Source: an uncultured Ardenticatenia bacterium (GTDB lineage: Bacteria; Chloroflexota; Anaerolineae; 4572-78; NAK82). Taken from it: 64,000 nucleotides of DNA. Under the pieces are notes generated by a model. That model did not search any database. It saw only the letters and a program-made list of their open reading frames with translations, and had not been told where the DNA came from. This document shows, piece after piece, positions 7,506 through 17,613 of this stretch. Location of the stretch: NCBI GenBank assembly GCA_937127125.1, contig CAKZLO010000003.1, positions 1-64,000 on the forward strand, read 5' to 3'. The number at the start of each line of letters is the position of its first letter. Position 1 is the stretch's first letter. The position numbers and the translations under genes were made by a program.

Positions 7506-10500
7506 GTGTCGTATAACCCCAGCTTTCTCCAAACGTCACCTGGGTCACGCACCTTTCAGCACAGGCTGCCTCAACGGCGCACACTGGCGCGCCTGGCTTG
7601 GGCTCTGATTGCTCTGGTTTTGGCTTGGTCGGCGCAGAGGCTGTTGCAGGACAACTGGTTGTGGGAAGGTCTCCTGCTTTATGTTGTCGCCACATTGCTC
7701 TTCGCCCGGCAGCTGCGAGAGACACCACTGGCTTGGCCCGCTACTACTATAACATCGCTCACGAATATCCAACCTACTGTGCTCGAGTCCGCCCAGCGCA
7801 GCACTTGTTCGAAGATGATACGTTACGCCGGCCTGGGTATGGCTGGATTAAGTCTGCCTTTGTCCCTTATTGCTCTGAGCCACTTCGGCCGTCTGGAGAA
7901 CCCAACAGGCTGGATGTACTACCTGGCCAGCCTGGGTATATTCATCTTTGGGGTAGGACTGGCGACTTGGGCTGGTCGAGGAGATTGGGCTGCACGAGAT
8001 GCACCATATAGCCAACGTGGATGGCCAAGGATAGATATAGTGCTCCTGGCTATCCTTGGGCTGGCACTTTTTTTTCGGACTTACCGCTTTCATTCACTAC
8101 CCTTTGGCGTCTGGTACGATGAAGCAGTAGCTGGCATTGAGGCACGCCTTATTTGGAGCGATGCAACCTTTCGTCCTGTCTTCTGGGAGTCAATGAATCA
8201 CCCTGCACATCACCTCTACCTATTTGCTCTATCGTTGGCTCTGTTTGGAGACACCATCTGGGGATTACGCGCGGTGAGTGTTGCCTTCGGCATAGGCACT
8301 GTCCTGACAGCTTATCTCTTTGGATGTGCCCTCCGGGGGCGCCGCTGGGGGTTGTTGCTCGCTTTCTTGGTCGCTACAATGCGCTGGGATGTCAACTTCA
8401 GCCGCGTGGCGATGAACAGCATTGATGTGCCTTTCTTTGCCTTCCTGACCCTCTTCTGCGGGGTGCACGCGTGGCGTGTCCGGCTGCGGTCACCCGGGTG
8501 GATGGCTGCCACCGGTCTCTCGCTGGGACTGGGATTGTGCTTTTACACAGGTTTCCGTTTGTTCACAATCGCGTTTCTGGTGTTTGGGGGGACGCTTCTG
8601 GTGGCGGAGATAGTGCGCCACGCTCGGAGAGTACCACGTCGTACTATGCCCCCAGACACCGGAGGCGCTGACACTGTCTCTTGTTGGACGATTGGCGAGG
8701 TGTGTCATCGTGTATGCCCTGGGGCATTGTTCCTGCTTGCAGTGTGGTTGACGACAGCCCCGATAGTACAATTCGCTGTTGCGCGTCCTGAGATTTTCTG
8801 GCAGCGTACGCGCACAGTTTCGATCTTTACCAACCGTGAGAATCCTGATCTGGTCGCTGCCCTCGTCAATAATGTCCGCAAGCACGCGTTGATGTTCAAC
8901 TATCGCGGCGACCCCAATGGACGACACAACCTGCCTGGTGCCCCCACGCTTGACCGTCTGTCCGCAGTGCTTTTCGTTTTGGGTTTGGGTCTGGCAGTAG
9001 CGCGTCGTGACCAAGCAAGTCGTTTCTTTCTGCTATTGTTCCCATTTGGTCTGGCAGGTGGAGTCTTCTCTCTTGATTTTGAGGCACCCCAGTCGCTGCG
9101 ATCGATTGCCTCCCTCCCGGCTGTTGTCTATTTTATCGCTCTCAGCCTCGATACCCTATGGAGCGAGCTGCGCTGGAGTGCTGCTATTGTCCGTCCACGC
9201 CTCAGCCTGGCAGCCGTTGTACTGGGATTAGGATTTATCGCGTTTGAGAATGGTCATATGTATTTTGTGCGCCAGGCGAGCGACTTGGCTGTATGGCAAT
9301 CCTTCTCCACTACCGAGACGTTGATCGGCATGAAAGTCGCTGCTCTGGGCACGCGACCGATCTACTATTTCTCGCCACTTCTGTACGACCATCCTACGAT
9401 CCGTTTCCTGGCACCGGTGAAACCTTCCACCGATGGGTTCCCGAGTGAGCGCAAGATTATGGAGCTGCCTGATCCCTTGCCAGCTCGTGAAGCTGGTGAT
9501 CGGCCTGTAGTCTACTTCTTGCATCCGGATGAAACATGGGTGGCAATGTTAGCGCGCAATCTCTACACCAACGCTCGTGTTGTAGAACTGCCAGGTGAAC
9601 CGGGTTATCCCGTGGTGGCAACAATGATCGAGCTGCAGCCAGAGGATGTGCAAAGCGTACAAGGGTTGGAGATGCGTTACTGGAACGGCAATGACACCCG
9701 GCAGCCTCCCATAATGTTGGAACGTTGGCTCACTGTAGACAGCAAGTGGCCTGATAGTGCTCCCCTAGAGCTTCCTTTCAGTGGGGAGCTGAGCGGTGTC
9801 CTTTATGCACCTCAATATGGTCACTACCAGCTGGCAGTCTATGTGCCCGGACGCGCGAGCCTGATGCTGGATGACCAGCAATGGGCAGTTGACCGTGCTC
9901 TTTCGTTGGACCTTTTGCTGGCGCAGGGTAATCACAGCTTGCGCCTGTGGATAGAAGGCGGTCACGGACGTGTACATCTGGCGTGGAAGCCACCAAGCAG
10001 TACAGAGCTGCATACTATCCCTCAACACGCCCTCTACAGAACTCCTGTCAGCGCCCATGGCTTGTTGGGAAGATATTTCGCCAATCCTAACTTCACCGGG
10101 TCCCCCGTATTGGAGCGCATTGACCCACGGCTTGACGTTTATTTTCATCTGACGCCGTTGCCTCGTCCTTACAGCGTCGAATGGAGTGGCGCCATCGAGA
10201 TACCCTATGAGGGTATCTATACGTTTGGGGTACGTGCAGTCGATGCTGCCGAGCTGTATTTAGACGATGAACTGCTGTTGCGCACGCAGGCACCTGATCG
10301 TCTCAGCGAAGAATCGATTATGCTCCAACCAGGCTTGCACACGTTACGCCTCACCTTTCGTGACCTGACCGGGCGCTCGCGCATTCATCTGTACTGGACC
10401 CGACCGGGTGGAGAACGCGAGATTATCCCTTCATCCTATCTTTGGCCCAGTGTAGTCAGTAGGCGTATGGCACCGCCTCCGCCGTCGACCCCAGAAACAT

Positions 10501-11348
10501 CCGGCGTGTGGCTACCACTGGAGCTAAGTTGGCTGGCTTCTTGGGGTGGAATAGGTGATGGCGTAGGTCAGTTCAACGAACCGCGCGATGTAGCTGTTAT
10601 CAGAGATATGGTTTACATCGCCGATACTGGCAATCGACGCATTCAGGTCTTCGACCGGGAGGGCAACTTCCGCACCCTATGGACTGGGGGTGAAGAGGAT
10701 TTTGTGGAACCTCTTGCCTTAGGGGTGACCAGCCAGGAAGAGTTGCTGGTGCTTGATTCATTACCCGGTTGGATCTACCGCTTCACGCCGGCGGGGACAT
10801 CGCTTGGTCGCATAGCGGGTCCGGGCGCAGCGTTTTTCCATCCACGCGGCATGACAGTACTACCGGGCGACATTATCGCTGTAGCCGACACTGGCGGGGC
10901 ACGCCTAGTCTTTCTCAATATAGCTGGAATTCCAGTAGGCCAAATAGGACGTTATGGCACCGCGCCGGGCGAATTCCATGAACCGACCGATGTGGCGCGC
11001 GATGAGCAGGATACCTATTACGTGCTGGAAGCGTATAACCAGCGGATGCAACGCGTGGACCGCTGGGGTGGCAGCTTGGCTATGTGGCCAATTCCCCCCA
11101 GTATCGCCTACGACGGTCCTCATTTGGCGTGGGCACCTGACGGCAGCTTGCTAGTGACGGCACCTGAAGAAGGGGCTATCTTACGCTATACACCTGACGG
11201 CCGGCTGCTGGGACGTTGGAAGCAGGCCGGCGAAGCAACTATGCAACGTCCAGTGGGCATCTATGTAGACGATCGCCAAATCTTGTATGTCACCGATACA
11301 CTCACCCACCAGGTGCACCTCTTTGCGCTGCGCCAAGAATCTCACTGA
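7506..11348 (+). CDS. GT39-type membrane glycosyltransferase fused to PA14-like and NHL repeats
   Basis: A 1280-residue protein. Residues about 1-620 are a polytopic membrane domain of the protein mannosyltransferase/ArnT type (GT39/GT83 superfamily), with the acidic pair in the first external loop at Y204-D205-E206. After about 620 the chain is soluble and probably outside the cell. Two PA14-like beta modules follow (about 728-835 and 850-980, the second starting GLLGRYF and ending with the HLYW-TRPGG pattern). Then comes a six-bladed NHL-type propeller (about 1012-1275; e.g. GVGQFNEPRDVAV, YIADTGNRRIQVFD). The transferase part should move a sugar from a lipid carrier to an acceptor; PA14 modules often bind glycans. 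The GTG start is preceded by GGTGAGAG. It ends 62 bases from convergent lon. Confidence 0.85.
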   Translation: MSYNPSFLQTSPGSRTFQHRLPQRRTLARLAWALIALVLAWSAQRLLQDNWLWEGLLLYVVATLLFARQLRETPLAWPATTITSLTNIQPTVLESAQRSTCSKMIRYAGLGMAGLSLPLSLIALSHFGRLENPTGWMYYLASLGIFIFGVGLATWAGRGDWAARDAPYSQRGWPRIDIVLLAILGLALFFRTYRFHSLPFGVWYDEAVAGIEARLIWSDATFRPVFWESMNHPAHHLYLFALSLALFGDTIWGLRAVSVAFGIGTVLTAYLFGCALRGRRWGLLLAFLVATMRWDVNFSRVAMNSIDVPFFAFLTLFCGVHAWRVRLRSPGWMAATGLSLGLGLCFYTGFRLFTIAFLVFGGTLLVAEIVRHARRVPRRTMPPDTGGADTVSCWTIGEVCHRVCPGALFLLAVWLTTAPIVQFAVARPEIFWQRTRTVSIFTNRENPDLVAALVNNVRKHALMFNYRGDPNGRHNLPGAPTLDRLSAVLFVLGLGLAVARRDQASRFFLLLFPFGLAGGVFSLDFEAPQSLRSIASLPAVVYFIALSLDTLWSELRWSAAIVRPRLSLAAVVLGLGFIAFENGHMYFVRQASDLAVWQSFSTTETLIGMKVAALGTRPIYYFSPLLYDHPTIRFLAPVKPSTDGFPSERKIMELPDPLPAREAGDRPVVYFLHPDETWVAMLARNLYTNARVVELPGEPGYPVVATMIELQPEDVQSVQGLEMRYWNGNDTRQPPIMLERWLTVDSKWPDSAPLELPFSGELSGVLYAPQYGHYQLAVYVPGRASLMLDDQQWAVDRALSLDLLLAQGNHSLRLWIEGGHGRVHLAWKPPSSTELHTIPQHALYRTPVSAHGLLGRYFANPNFTGSPVLERIDPRLDVYFHLTPLPRPYSVEWSGAIEIPYEGIYTFGVRAVDAAELYLDDELLLRTQAPDRLSEESIMLQPGLHTLRLTFRDLTGRSRIHLYWTRPGGEREIIPSSYLWPSVVSRRMAPPPPSTPETSGVWLPLELSWLASWGGIGDGVGQFNEPRDVAVIRDMVYIADTGNRRIQVFDREGNFRTLWTGGEEDFVEPLALGVTSQEELLVLDSLPGWIYRFTPAGTSLGRIAGPGAAFFHPRGMTVLPGDIIAVADTGGARLVFLNIAGIPVGQIGRYGTAPGEFHEPTDVARDEQDTYYVLEAYNQRMQRVDRWGGSLAMWPIPPSIAYDGPHLAWAPDGSLLVTAPEEGAILRYTPDGRLLGRWKQAGEATMQRPVGIYVDDRQILYVTDTLTHQVHLFALRQESH

Positions 11349-11410
11349 ACAATCCGAGCACGAAGTCCGAAATTCGCTGCCCCAGACTTTTCTTTTCAAG
11401 CCAGACCTTT

Positions 11411-13861
11411 TCAGGCACGGCTCATAGCTTGTGCTGCACGTCTGGCCGTCTTCTTTTTTGTGACCATTTTGGCTGCTATTGGGGTTTCTGCTGCAGGCAA
11501 TAGCGCTGCATTCAGCGCGTCAGCTATACGTTCAGCATAAACGAACTTTAGCTCGCGCTGCACATTCTTAGGAATCTCGACAAGGTCTTTCTGATTGCGG
11601 CGTGGAATCACCACCACTTCGGCTTTGGCACGATGAGCAGCTAACACCTTCTCTTTCAGTCCACCAACTGCCAGTACACGACCACGCAGCGTGATCTCAC
11701 CGGTCATTGCCACCTTATGCCGCACAGGGCGTCCAGTAAGCGCTGAAATGAGCGCTGTTGCCAGAGTAACTCCTGCAGAGGGTCCGTCCTTTTGTACAGA
11801 GCCCTCGGGCACATGAATATGGATGTCCAGTTGGTCGAAGTCAATTTCTTTGATACCAAGTTCTTCGGCGTGAGAACGTGCATAGCTGAGCGCGGCCTGA
11901 GCTGACTCTTGCATCACCTCACCCAGCTGGCCGGTCAGGATCAGGTTGCCTTTTCCGGGCATAAGGGACACTTCCACCGGCATCATGTCCCCGCCTGCCT
12001 CCGTCCATGCGATGCCCATCGCCACACCGACTTCGTCGCTGTCCTGGTCAAGATCGTCCGTGTATCGTGGTGGCCCAAGGTACGTGTACACAACTGTGGG
12101 GGTTACAAGCTTACACGCCTTCTTCCCTTCAGCTAGACGGCGTGCTACTTTACGACAGATGCGCCCGATCTCACGCTCCAAATTGCGCACCCCTGCCTCA
12201 TAAGTGTACTCACGAATGATGGTCTTTAGCGCCTGATCTGAGAAGCGCAGTTCTGCGGGGGAAAGACCATGCTCCTCCAGCTGGCGTGGGATAAGAAACT
12301 GGCGGGCAATGCTCAGTTTCTCTTCCTCCACGTAACCTGGGAAGCGGATGACCTCCATGCGGTCGCGCAACGCTGGAGGAATTGGATCGAGCAGGTTGGC
12401 GGTAGTGATAAACATCACGTGAGAAAGGTCATAGGGTATTTCGAGATAATGATCGGAAAACGCATAATTTTGCTCAGGGTCAAGTGCTTCCAGCAAAGCA
12501 GCACTTGGATCACCCCGAAAATCTGCACCCACTTTGTCTATCTCATCGAGCATGAAAACTGGATTGATGGTGCCAGCACGGCGCATCGTCTGGATGATGC
12601 GTCCTGGCATAGCTCCAATATATGTCCGTCGGTGCCCGCGAATCTCGGCTTCATCTCGGATACCGCCCAAGCTGACGCGCACAAAATGTCGACCTAACGC
12701 TTCTGCGATAGAGCGCCCCAGGGAGGTCTTGCCGGTACCCGGTGGGCCAACAAAGCATAATATAGGGGTGCGCATCTTGGCTCCGGCGCGCTGACGTACG
12801 GCGATATGTTCCAGAATGCGTTCCTTCGCCTCTGGTAAGCCGTAGTGATTAGCGTCCAGCACGCGTGCCACATGCTGGATGTCCTGGTTATCCTCTGTTT
12901 CCTGGGTCCACGGTAGCTCAATCAACCAGTCAAAATAGGTGCGCACAATAGAGGCCTCAGGTGAAGCGGCAGGCATGGCGGCCAAACGATTAAGTTCGTG
13001 CTCTGCGCGCATCCGCACCTCGGCTGGCATGTCTACTTCAGCCAGTTTCTCACGCAGCCTGTTGATATCGCCAAGGTGGCTGTCAATCTCACCCAGCTCG
13101 CTCTGGATGATGCGCATCTGCTCGCGTAAATAGTACTCGCGCTGGCTCTTATCCACCTCCTGCTGCACCTGGTTCTGGATCTGGTTCTCCAGCTCCAACA
13201 GCTCCAACTTGCGATTGAGCAATACACTCAGGCCTTGCAGGCGCGCGTACGGATCCAATGTATTGAGCAGCTGGAGGCGTTCCTCGGTGCTCAGATCAAC
13301 TACTGAAGCCACCATATCGGCGAGCCAGCCCGGCTCATCGATGTTCATTGCAGCCACGTAAGCCTCTTCAGGCAAGTTACGGTCAAGCTGCACACATTTT
13401 TCGAAGAGAGCAAGCACAGCGCGCATCATGGCTTCCATAGGTAACGTGCGCTCGCTCGTCTCGACAATGGGCTGTACGGTGACGCGTAAGTAGGGTGCGG
13501 TCTGAACATAGTCGATGATCCTGACGCGCCGTTGTCCCTGTGCCAGTACACTGGTCGTGCCATCCGGCATACGCAGGATGCGTCCCACTACTACCTCAGT
13601 GCCCATCTCGTGGAGATCCTCTGGAGTGGGATTCTCGACTTCGGGATCACGCTGCGTGACAACTACTAATCGGTTGTCGGACGCTAGTGCCGCCTCGATA
13701 GCGCGCAGTGATCGATCACGGCCTACGAAGACTGGTGTCAGCAGACGTGGGAACACCACTACATCACGCACCGGCAGCAAGGGATAATCACCGGCTTCTT
13801 CGTCACGGCGCGGACTATGCTCACTCAGACTGATAAAAGGCAGTCCTCCTTGAAAGAACAT
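11411..13861 (-). CDS. lon: ATP-dependent protease Lon (La)
   Basis: An 816-residue LonA protease that degrades misfolded and regulatory cytoplasmic proteins. The N-terminal substrate domain (about 20-215; [12 protein letters not shown]) is followed by a coiled-coil segment, then the AAA+ domain with Walker A GPPGTGKT near residue 370 and Walker B MLDEIDK, and the peptidase domain with catalytic Ser in DGPSAGVT near 690 and Lys in [12 protein letters not shown] near 735. All parts are intact and length is normal. The ATG at 13861 has only a weak ribosome binding site; a perfect AAGGAGG lies inside the ORF at 13851-13845 without a standard in-frame start at the right distance. It follows folC by 48 bases and may be the last gene of a uvrD-folC-lon operon. 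Confidence 0.95.
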   Translation of the reverse strand: MFFQGGLPFISLSEHSPRRDEEAGDYPLLPVRDVVVFPRLLTPVFVGRDRSLRAIEAALASDNRLVVVTQRDPEVENPTPEDLHEMGTEVVVGRILRMPDGTTSVLAQGQRRVRIIDYVQTAPYLRVTVQPIVETSERTLPMEAMMRAVLALFEKCVQLDRNLPEEAYVAAMNIDEPGWLADMVASVVDLSTEERLQLLNTLDPYARLQGLSVLLNRKLELLELENQIQNQVQQEVDKSQREYYLREQMRIIQSELGEIDSHLGDINRLREKLAEVDMPAEVRMRAEHELNRLAAMPAASPEASIVRTYFDWLIELPWTQETEDNQDIQHVARVLDANHYGLPEAKERILEHIAVRQRAGAKMRTPILCFVGPPGTGKTSLGRSIAEALGRHFVRVSLGGIRDEAEIRGHRRTYIGAMPGRIIQTMRRAGTINPVFMLDEIDKVGADFRGDPSAALLEALDPEQNYAFSDHYLEIPYDLSHVMFITTANLLDPIPPALRDRMEVIRFPGYVEEEKLSIARQFLIPRQLEEHGLSPAELRFSDQALKTIIREYTYEAGVRNLEREIGRICRKVARRLAEGKKACKLVTPTVVYTYLGPPRYTDDLDQDSDEVGVAMGIAWTEAGGDMMPVEVSLMPGKGNLILTGQLGEVMQESAQAALSYARSHAEELGIKEIDFDQLDIHIHVPEGSVQKDGPSAGVTLATALISALTGRPVRHKVAMTGEITLRGRVLAVGGLKEKVLAAHRAKAEVVVIPRRNQKDLVEIPKNVQRELKFVYAERIADALNAALLPAAETPIAAKMVTKKKTARRAAQAMSRA

Positions 13862-13909
13862 ACGTTAACCCAGACGCTATCCTAACCTAAGAATTTATTC
13901 TCGCCCTTT

Positions 13910-15247
13910 TCACACAGGCGGATCAATCGGTGGTAACGGCATGCCATTACGCCGGAACCAGTATTCACGTGCATCCGCGACAGTGAAAATGGAACCTGTC
14001 ACGCAAATTAAATCATTGATCCCGCCATTTTGCAATGCAGCTTCGATAGCTTGTCCCACTGGCGTTATCACAGAAGCTTGCCACCCCAATCGGACAACTG
14101 TCTCAAGCAGCGCTTCTGGAGCAGCCGCGCGTGGATGGCGGGATCGGGTGATCAGCGTGCGCCTAGCGACCGGCAACAGCTCGCGAAGTGCATCCGTGAA
14201 GGGATGATCGGCTGAGGCGCCGAACACCAAGGTGACGTCCCGCCCCGGGAAGAAATCGTGTAACGCTTGACGCAGCTTGCTAGCCGAATCGCCGTTATGC
14301 GCGCTGTCCACGACCAGATAAGGATGGCAATGCAAGATCTCTAGGCGCCCCGGCCAGTTTGTGTTACGCAAACCCTGGCGCCGCGCATCCAAAGGCACAA
14401 CCAGGCTAGCGCGTTGTTCCATGCCATCCAGTGCTGCCCAGGCTGTCACAGCATTAGGGATCTGGTGGCGTCCCAATAGTGGGATCCAATAACTTTCTCC
14501 GCCCAGCTCAAACGACTGGCCATGCATGGTGGCATGGCCCTCCAGCCAACGATAGTCTCCCTCGCCCACCACGATGAGCTCGGCTCGCCGCCCTGCGCAT
14601 ACCTCCTCGATCAATGTCATGGCTTCTGGCACCTGGGGCGCACTGATCACCAGTGCACCGGGGCGTATGATACCCGCCTTCTCACGCGCAATCAGCCAAA
14701 GTGTGTCACCCAGCAACTGTGTATGGTCATAGCTAATCGAGGTAATGACCGCTACGGAAGGGTGGACGACGTTGGTGGCATCCAGACGTCCACCCAATCC
14801 CACTTCCAACACAGCAACCTCCACTCCCATCTCGGCAAAGACATAAAAAGCCAGCGCTGTTATCAGCTCGAAGGCGGTCAATCCTGCAATGCTCTCGAGA
14901 TGAGGCCTCATCACTTCCAGGACTTGAACCACTTTTTCTTCCGTGATCATCTCACCATTAATCTTGATACGCTCTCGGAAGGTATGCAGGTGTGGTGATG
15001 TGTAGAGACCTGTACGATAGCCCGCCGCGCGAAGCATACTCTCGGCAAACGCAGCCGTAGAGCCCTTGCCCTTGGTACCGGCGATAAGCAGTGAGCGAAA
15101 TGCGTGCTGTGGATCGCCCAGCCGCGTCAACAAGGTACGGATGCGCTCCAAGTCGTAATGGGACATTGTATACTTGGGCATTCCCTGGCGCTCATAATTG
15201 GTGTAGCTGTAGATGTAAGCGAGGGCAGATTGATAAGATGTTATCAC
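13910..15247 (-). CDS. folC: Folylpolyglutamate synthase / dihydrofolate synthase
   Basis: A 445-residue Mur-ligase-family enzyme that adds glutamate to dihydropteroate or folate with ATP. The N-terminal pattern MITSYQSALAYIYSYTNYE is typical of FolC. The P-loop is GTKGKGSTAAF (57-67), the omega-loop/Mg region TSPHLHTFRERIKING follows near 80, and the C-terminal domain carries the VDSAHNGDSA motif. The GTG start at 15247 is 6 bases after the uvrD stop at 15253, which implies cotranscription. The length fits the family and no motif is missing. Confidence 0.93.
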   Translation of the reverse strand: MITSYQSALAYIYSYTNYERQGMPKYTMSHYDLERIRTLLTRLGDPQHAFRSLLIAGTKGKGSTAAFAESMLRAAGYRTGLYTSPHLHTFRERIKINGEMITEEKVVQVLEVMRPHLESIAGLTAFELITALAFYVFAEMGVEVAVLEVGLGGRLDATNVVHPSVAVITSISYDHTQLLGDTLWLIAREKAGIIRPGALVISAPQVPEAMTLIEEVCAGRRAELIVVGEGDYRWLEGHATMHGQSFELGGESYWIPLLGRHQIPNAVTAWAALDGMEQRASLVVPLDARRQGLRNTNWPGRLEILHCHPYLVVDSAHNGDSASKLRQALHDFFPGRDVTLVFGASADHPFTDALRELLPVARRTLITRSRHPRAAAPEALLETVVRLGWQASVITPVGQAIEAALQNGGINDLICVTGSIFTVADAREYWFRRNGMPLPPIDPPV

Positions 15248-15252
15248 GGCCG

Positions 15253-17544
15253 TTATCCCAGTTTCGTCAATGGTGCCAGAGCAACGGACAACCGCTTGGT
15301 CCCCAGCTCTCCAAATGAGACTTCTATCTCTTCGTCATCGTGCGTCAGGTAACTTGCAAGAACGACACCCTCGCCAAATTTGGGATGTTTCACCAAATCT
15401 CCCGCTTTGAAGCGCGGCCGTCTCTCTTCAAGCTGTTGAGGTAAAGGTTGTGAACTAATCGTGGTAACGTTCTTCCCAAAGCCGTGCCAAGAAACGGCCA
15501 AGGCACCTTCGGGGAGCTTGTGCTTCGACTGTGACGTCAGTGGTGCGAGAGTGTCCCCTTCATAGCTTGAGCCTCTCTCAATCAACTCCTCTGGGATGTC
15601 ACGCAGGAAGCGTGAAGGAACACATGGCCCATTCTGGCCCAACGTGCTGCGCCGGAAGGAATGCACCAGATAAAGTCGATCGCGTGCACGGGTCATACCC
15701 ACATAGCACAGCCGACGTTCCTCTTCAATCGCTTCGGGACTGTCGAGTGAACGGGAATGGGGCAGGATGTCCTCGTTCATCCCAACAATGAACACCACCG
15801 GAAATTCCAACCCTTTTGCAGCGTGCAACGTGAGGAGAGCAGCACCTGTGGCCTTATCGTTCAACCCGTCAACGTCAGAGATCAATGCCACTTGTTCCAG
15901 GAAGAGGGATAATGCTTCCTCTGGCTCCATAGCTGCAAACTCTTGCGTTACAATACGCAATTCCATCAGGTTTTCCCAGCGCTCTTCTCCTTCTGGAGTA
16001 CCATCCTGCACCAGCTCGCGATAACCTGTAAGCTTAAGGGTGAGATCGTAGAGCTCTGGCAGGCTGTGGCGCCCCCGCGCAGCGATCAGGCTCAATAACA
16101 ACTCAGTGAACTTCAGCAGAGCACTGCGCGCTCGCGCATTGAAAGGTGCCGGTATAGGGGACGACATGCCGGCTGCCTCATCGCGCAATCTCAGCAAAGC
16201 GCCAAACATAGAGGCACCCAACTGAATTGCCCAGCGCTCCAGGTCTGCTACTGTTTGGGCACCAATTCCGCGTGCCGGAGTGTTGATAATGCGCATCATG
16301 CTCACATTGTCGTGTGGGTTGTGAATCAGGCGCAGATAGGCCATCACGTCTTTGATCTCTTTGCGTTCGTAGAAACGGGTGCCCCGCACAAGTTGATAAG
16401 GCATCCCGTGCCGGATAAACTCCTCCTCCAAGACTCGGCTCTGCGCGTTAGTGCGATACATGACAGCGCACTGGCTGGCAAGTGCTTCGCCAGAGGCCTG
16501 CATACGTGCGATCTCGCCCACTACAAATTGAGCTTCAGCATACTCATCGTATGCCTCGATCACTTGTATTCGTACTCCCTTTCCTCGCTGGGTAAAGAGA
16601 TTCTTGTCCACGCGATGTCTGTTGCGACGGATCACGTGTTTGGCTGCTTCCAGGATGGTAGCTGTCGACCGATAATTCTGTTCGAGCAGTATCAGTCGAT
16701 GTTGCGGGAAGTCCTCACGGAAACGCAACACATTGCGATAATCCGCGCCACGCCAGCTATAAATGCTTTGGTCTTCGTCTGCCACGACGAAGAGGCACGG
16801 CTGCTGGCCAGCCAACAATTTTAGCAGTTCGTACTGTGCTACGTCGGTATCCTGGAACTCATCCACAAGGATATGTTGGAAGCGCGCTTGATACGCGCGG
16901 AGGAGGTCATCGCGCGCGCGAAAGAGCTCCACGGTTTTCATAATTAGGTCATCAAAGTCCATTGCGTTGTTCGCTTGCAGCAATTGCTGGTAACGTTCAT
17001 AGGAACGTCGTACAATCTCCTCGTAATAGGAAGTGGGCTGAAAGTCTTCCGGCCCAACCAGCTCGTTCTTGCAGTGGGAGACTGCATTTAGAAGAGAAGC
17101 TGGCTTGTACTTCTTCTCGTCCAGATTCAGGTCGCGCAGTGCCTGGCGCATCAGAGCGAGCTGATCGTCCGTGTCATAGATGACGAAGTTAGCATCCCAA
17201 CCTTCCAGTGCAGCGCTCTCCCGGCGCAGGATGCGCGCGCAGGTAGCATGAAACGTTCCAACGGTTAGTGCCTCTAGCTGACGGGGAGTAAGCAGCACGG
17301 GCTGTCGTGAGATCTGATCGCCCACGGATCCTAGACGTTCCTTCATCTCACGCGCCGCCTTGTTGGTGAATGTGACCGCCATAATATGCCAGGGAGCAGC
17401 ATCGCGGATTTGTATCAGATAGACGATGCGGTAGGTGAGCACGCGCGTCTTGCCGCTGCCCGGTCCTGCCAGCACCAGCACAGGGCCGCATTCTGCCTGT
17501 ACAGCTTCGCGCTGCCTATGGTTCAGCTCGTCAAGGAAATCCAT
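15253..17544 (-). CDS. pcrA: ATP-dependent DNA helicase UvrD/PcrA
   Basis: A 763-residue superfamily 1 3'-5' helicase for nucleotide excision and mismatch repair. Motif I is LAGPGSGKTRVLTYR (Lys32), motif II DEFQDTD, motif III DEDQSIYSWRGAD, motif IV region LEQNYRST, and motifs V/VI LTLHAAKGLEFPVVFIVG and VGMTRARDRLYL. The C-terminal 50 residues (FKAGDLVKHPKFGEG onward) form the PcrA-type Tudor-like RNA-polymerase-binding domain. I chose the ATG at 17544, preceded by GGGGTGA, instead of a longer ORF to 17649, because the extension contains the promoter at 17585-17613. A perfect palindrome overlaps the -10 box, suggesting regulation. Confidence 0.93.
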   Translation of the reverse strand: MDFLDELNHRQREAVQAECGPVLVLAGPGSGKTRVLTYRIVYLIQIRDAAPWHIMAVTFTNKAAREMKERLGSVGDQISRQPVLLTPRQLEALTVGTFHATCARILRRESAALEGWDANFVIYDTDDQLALMRQALRDLNLDEKKYKPASLLNAVSHCKNELVGPEDFQPTSYYEEIVRRSYERYQQLLQANNAMDFDDLIMKTVELFRARDDLLRAYQARFQHILVDEFQDTDVAQYELLKLLAGQQPCLFVVADEDQSIYSWRGADYRNVLRFREDFPQHRLILLEQNYRSTATILEAAKHVIRRNRHRVDKNLFTQRGKGVRIQVIEAYDEYAEAQFVVGEIARMQASGEALASQCAVMYRTNAQSRVLEEEFIRHGMPYQLVRGTRFYERKEIKDVMAYLRLIHNPHDNVSMMRIINTPARGIGAQTVADLERWAIQLGASMFGALLRLRDEAAGMSSPIPAPFNARARSALLKFTELLLSLIAARGRHSLPELYDLTLKLTGYRELVQDGTPEGEERWENLMELRIVTQEFAAMEPEEALSLFLEQVALISDVDGLNDKATGAALLTLHAAKGLEFPVVFIVGMNEDILPHSRSLDSPEAIEEERRLCYVGMTRARDRLYLVHSFRRSTLGQNGPCVPSRFLRDIPEELIERGSSYEGDTLAPLTSQSKHKLPEGALAVSWHGFGKNVTTISSQPLPQQLEERRPRFKAGDLVKHPKFGEGVVLASYLTHDDEEIEVSFGELGTKRLSVALAPLTKLG

Positions 17545-17568
17545 TATCACCCCAGTGGAGGAGAATGA

Positions 17569-17589
17569 ACAATTGCAAGCAGCAATTGT
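17569..17589. repeat. Perfect 8+8 bp inverted repeat at the uvrD promoter
   Basis: ACAATTGC at 17569-17576 and GCAATTGT at 17582-17589 form a perfect inverted repeat with a 5-base centre. It covers the predicted transcription start and overlaps the -10 box of the uvrD promoter. It could be an operator or a 5' mRNA hairpin. Confidence 0.6.
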
Positions 17590-17613
17590 AGTGGGTTCAT
17601 AGGGGGGTGTCAA
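17585..17613 (-). promoter_or_regulatory. Consensus-like promoter of uvrD-folC
   Basis: Minus strand TTGACA (17613-17608, perfect -35), 17-base spacer, TACAAT (17590-17585). The predicted start near 17578 leaves a leader of about 34 bases to the ATG at 17544. Confidence 0.75.
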
